This document shows positions 25,778-26,953 of a stretch of DNA of 26,953 bases, piece after piece. The stretch lies in contig CBFIHA010000053.1 of the NCBI GenBank assembly GCA_965662195.1, positions 1 to 26,953 on the forward strand. The letters run 5' to 3'. The translations under genes and the position numbers were made by a program. The notes beneath the pieces are model-generated. The model had not been told where the DNA came from. It saw only the letters and a list, made by a program, of their open reading frames with translations, and searched no databases. Source of the DNA: UBA1268 sp965662195. Lineage in GTDB: Bacteria > Planctomycetota > Planctomycetia > Pirellulales > UBA1268. The first letter of the stretch is position 1. Each line of letters starts with the position of its first letter.

Positions 25778-26890
25778 ATGGTCGAGAACCCCCTCCCTTC
25801 CCGCCCGATGCAGCTTTCCCGCCGGTCCCTCACCAGGCTGGGACTGGCCGGCTTTGCCGGGTTGGCCACTCCGGCCGTCGCCCGGGCGCGGCGGCTGGCT
25901 GCCGAGACGATCATCGGTGAGGGCGACCACCGGTTTCGGGTACGGCATCAATTTCCGCAGCTGCCGGAGCGGTTCAGCTGGCAGACGACGCACGGGGTCG
26001 CCCTTGACAAGGCGGGCAACCTCTATGTGATTCACGAGGGCAAAAAACAGCAGAAGGATCACCCGGCGATTTTTGTCTTCGATCCGCAGGGCAGGTTTGT
26101 GCGCGCCTTTGGCAGCCAGTTCCAGGGGGGCGGTCACGGGATTGAGGTGCGGCAGGAGGGGAGCGAGGAGTTTCTCTACGTCTGTGCCTATCAGCAGGTG
26201 AAGGCCTTTGCCAAGCTGACGTTGACCGGCGAAACCGTCTGGTACCGCAAGGCCCCGATGGCGTCGGGCGTCTATGCCGCAGGAGAGGACTTCTCGACTG
26301 CCGCCAACTGGAGCCGGCAGGGGTTCCTGCCGACCAACGTGGCCTTCCTTGACGATGGTGGCTTTCTGCTGGCCGATGGCTACGGGTCGTTCCAGATTCA
26401 CCGCTACGACAAGGATGCCAACTGGGTGAGCTGTTTTGGCGGGCCCGGTGATGGCGAGGGCACCTTCAAGACCGCACACGGCCTTTGGATTGACCGGCGG
26501 CCGGCGGCGGATGGCGAAGCCCGCGAGCCGACCATTGTGGTGACTGACAGGGCCCACAACACCCTGCAGACGTTCTCACTCGATGGCAGCTATCGGGAGA
26601 CCATTCCGGGCTTCGGCCTGCCGGCCAACATCGATACCTGGAAAAACCTGATGCTGGTGCCGGAGCTCAAGGCCTGTGTCAGCCTGCTCGATGAGAACAA
26701 TCGCGTCGTTGCCCGGCTCGGCCAGGCGGTCGAGCGGCTGGAGTCGATCAAGGGCCTGCGGAGTCAGCCACAGCAGTGGCTCGACGGCCAGTTTGTTCAT
26801 CCGCACGATGCCTGCTTCACGGCGGAGGGCGACATCTTCGTGGCAGAGTGGGTCAGCACCGGCCGGGTGACCAAGCTCGAGCGGGCGTAG
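25778..26890 (+). CDS. Tat-exported NHL-type beta-propeller protein
   Basis: The 370-residue product carries a twin-arginine signal (SRRSLTRLGLAG at 14-25, followed by a hydrophobic stretch and AVA near 33-35), so it should be exported folded. The rest is made of repeated beta-propeller blades of the NHL or peptidyl-amidating-lyase type: THGVALDKAGNLYVIHEG, PTNVAFLDDGGFLLADGYG, AHGLWIDRR and VHPHDACFTAEGDIFVAEW, each pairing a His/Pro-led strand with a Gly-Asn/Asp turn. No catalytic activity can be assigned. Tat export suggests a cofactor or metal, perhaps calcium. GAGG lies seven bases before the ATG. It is a close plus-strand neighbour of fumC but need not be functionally linked. Confidence 0.85.
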   Translation: MVENPLPSRPMQLSRRSLTRLGLAGFAGLATPAVARARRLAAETIIGEGDHRFRVRHQFPQLPERFSWQTTHGVALDKAGNLYVIHEGKKQQKDHPAIFVFDPQGRFVRAFGSQFQGGGHGIEVRQEGSEEFLYVCAYQQVKAFAKLTLTGETVWYRKAPMASGVYAAGEDFSTAANWSRQGFLPTNVAFLDDGGFLLADGYGSFQIHRYDKDANWVSCFGGPGDGEGTFKTAHGLWIDRRPAADGEAREPTIVVTDRAHNTLQTFSLDGSYRETIPGFGLPANIDTWKNLMLVPELKACVSLLDENNRVVARLGQAVERLESIKGLRSQPQQWLDGQFVHPHDACFTAEGDIFVAEWVSTGRVTKLERA

Positions 26891-26895
26891 GTCAC

Positions 26896-26937
26896 AAAAA
26901 AGGTGTCAGGACTCTTTTCCCGGTCGCCGGGCGCGAC
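26896..26937. repeat. Terminal palindromic motifs after the last gene
   Basis: Six bases past the NHL-gene stop, an A-run leads into GGTGTCAGGACTCTTTT (to 26918), an imperfect inverted repeat with A and T arms. A perfect 5-bp stem follows (GTCGC at 26923-26927 with GCGAC at 26933-26937). These could end transcription. From memory, the GTGTCAGG-type motif recurs near REP-associated elements in other bacteria; that link is unverified, and the window ends before any further gene. Confidence 0.35.
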
Positions 26938-26953
26938 ACGGCCCTGGCCTGTC

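Overview
The window is GC-rich chromosomal DNA, most likely from a member of the Planctomycetota. The best clue is the first gene. Its secreted product starts with a strongly basic, arginine-rich leader followed by an LEQR-type motif, the N-terminal signature of large planctomycete exported proteins. A planctomycete-looking small lipoprotein, several large secreted or membrane-anchored TPR and Pro/Ala-rich proteins, and an orphan mraZ point the same way. I cannot name a genus. There are no rRNA or tRNA genes, no CRISPR array and no complete insertion sequence.

Positions 1-5784 are read on the minus strand: a 1321-residue modular chitinase (two CBM2-like domains, a duplicated FDPAV domain, an unassigned His-rich domain, GH18), an orphan mraZ and a small lipoprotein. 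A 100-bp double-hairpin repeat lies beyond the 3' end of both the chitinase gene and mraZ, so the chitinase gene is flanked by direct copies. Positions 6015-11946 are read on the plus strand and look like one operon: a secreted CHAT-fold protein whose caspase-type catalytic residues appear lost, a TauE/SafE-family membrane protein, an ABC ATPase and its ABC-2 permease. A 161-bp element with 15-bp terminal inverted repeats, MITE-like in form, starts inside the permease stop codon.

Positions 12266-20305 hold a signal-bearing TPR protein and several housekeeping genes. kdsB (CMP-Kdo synthesis for lipopolysaccharide) and glmS (glucosamine-6-phosphate synthesis) are divergent, linking two envelope-sugar steps. 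mutY converges on glmS with a 14-bp overlap. A TPR-like gene, tmk and holB (DNA polymerase III delta') form an operon for DNA precursor supply and replication. Positions 20519-26890 carry a 1212-residue membrane-anchored protein of unknown function, fumC (class II fumarase) and a Tat-exported NHL-type beta-propeller protein. The window ends in a short palindrome-like motif.

The most unusual items are the degenerate CHAT protein and its operon, the chitinase architecture with its histidine-rich module, the MITE-like element, the paired hairpin repeats, the Asp-to-Glu change at the MutY catalytic position, and the large unassigned membrane protein. All family calls rest on reading motifs by eye; no database search was possible.
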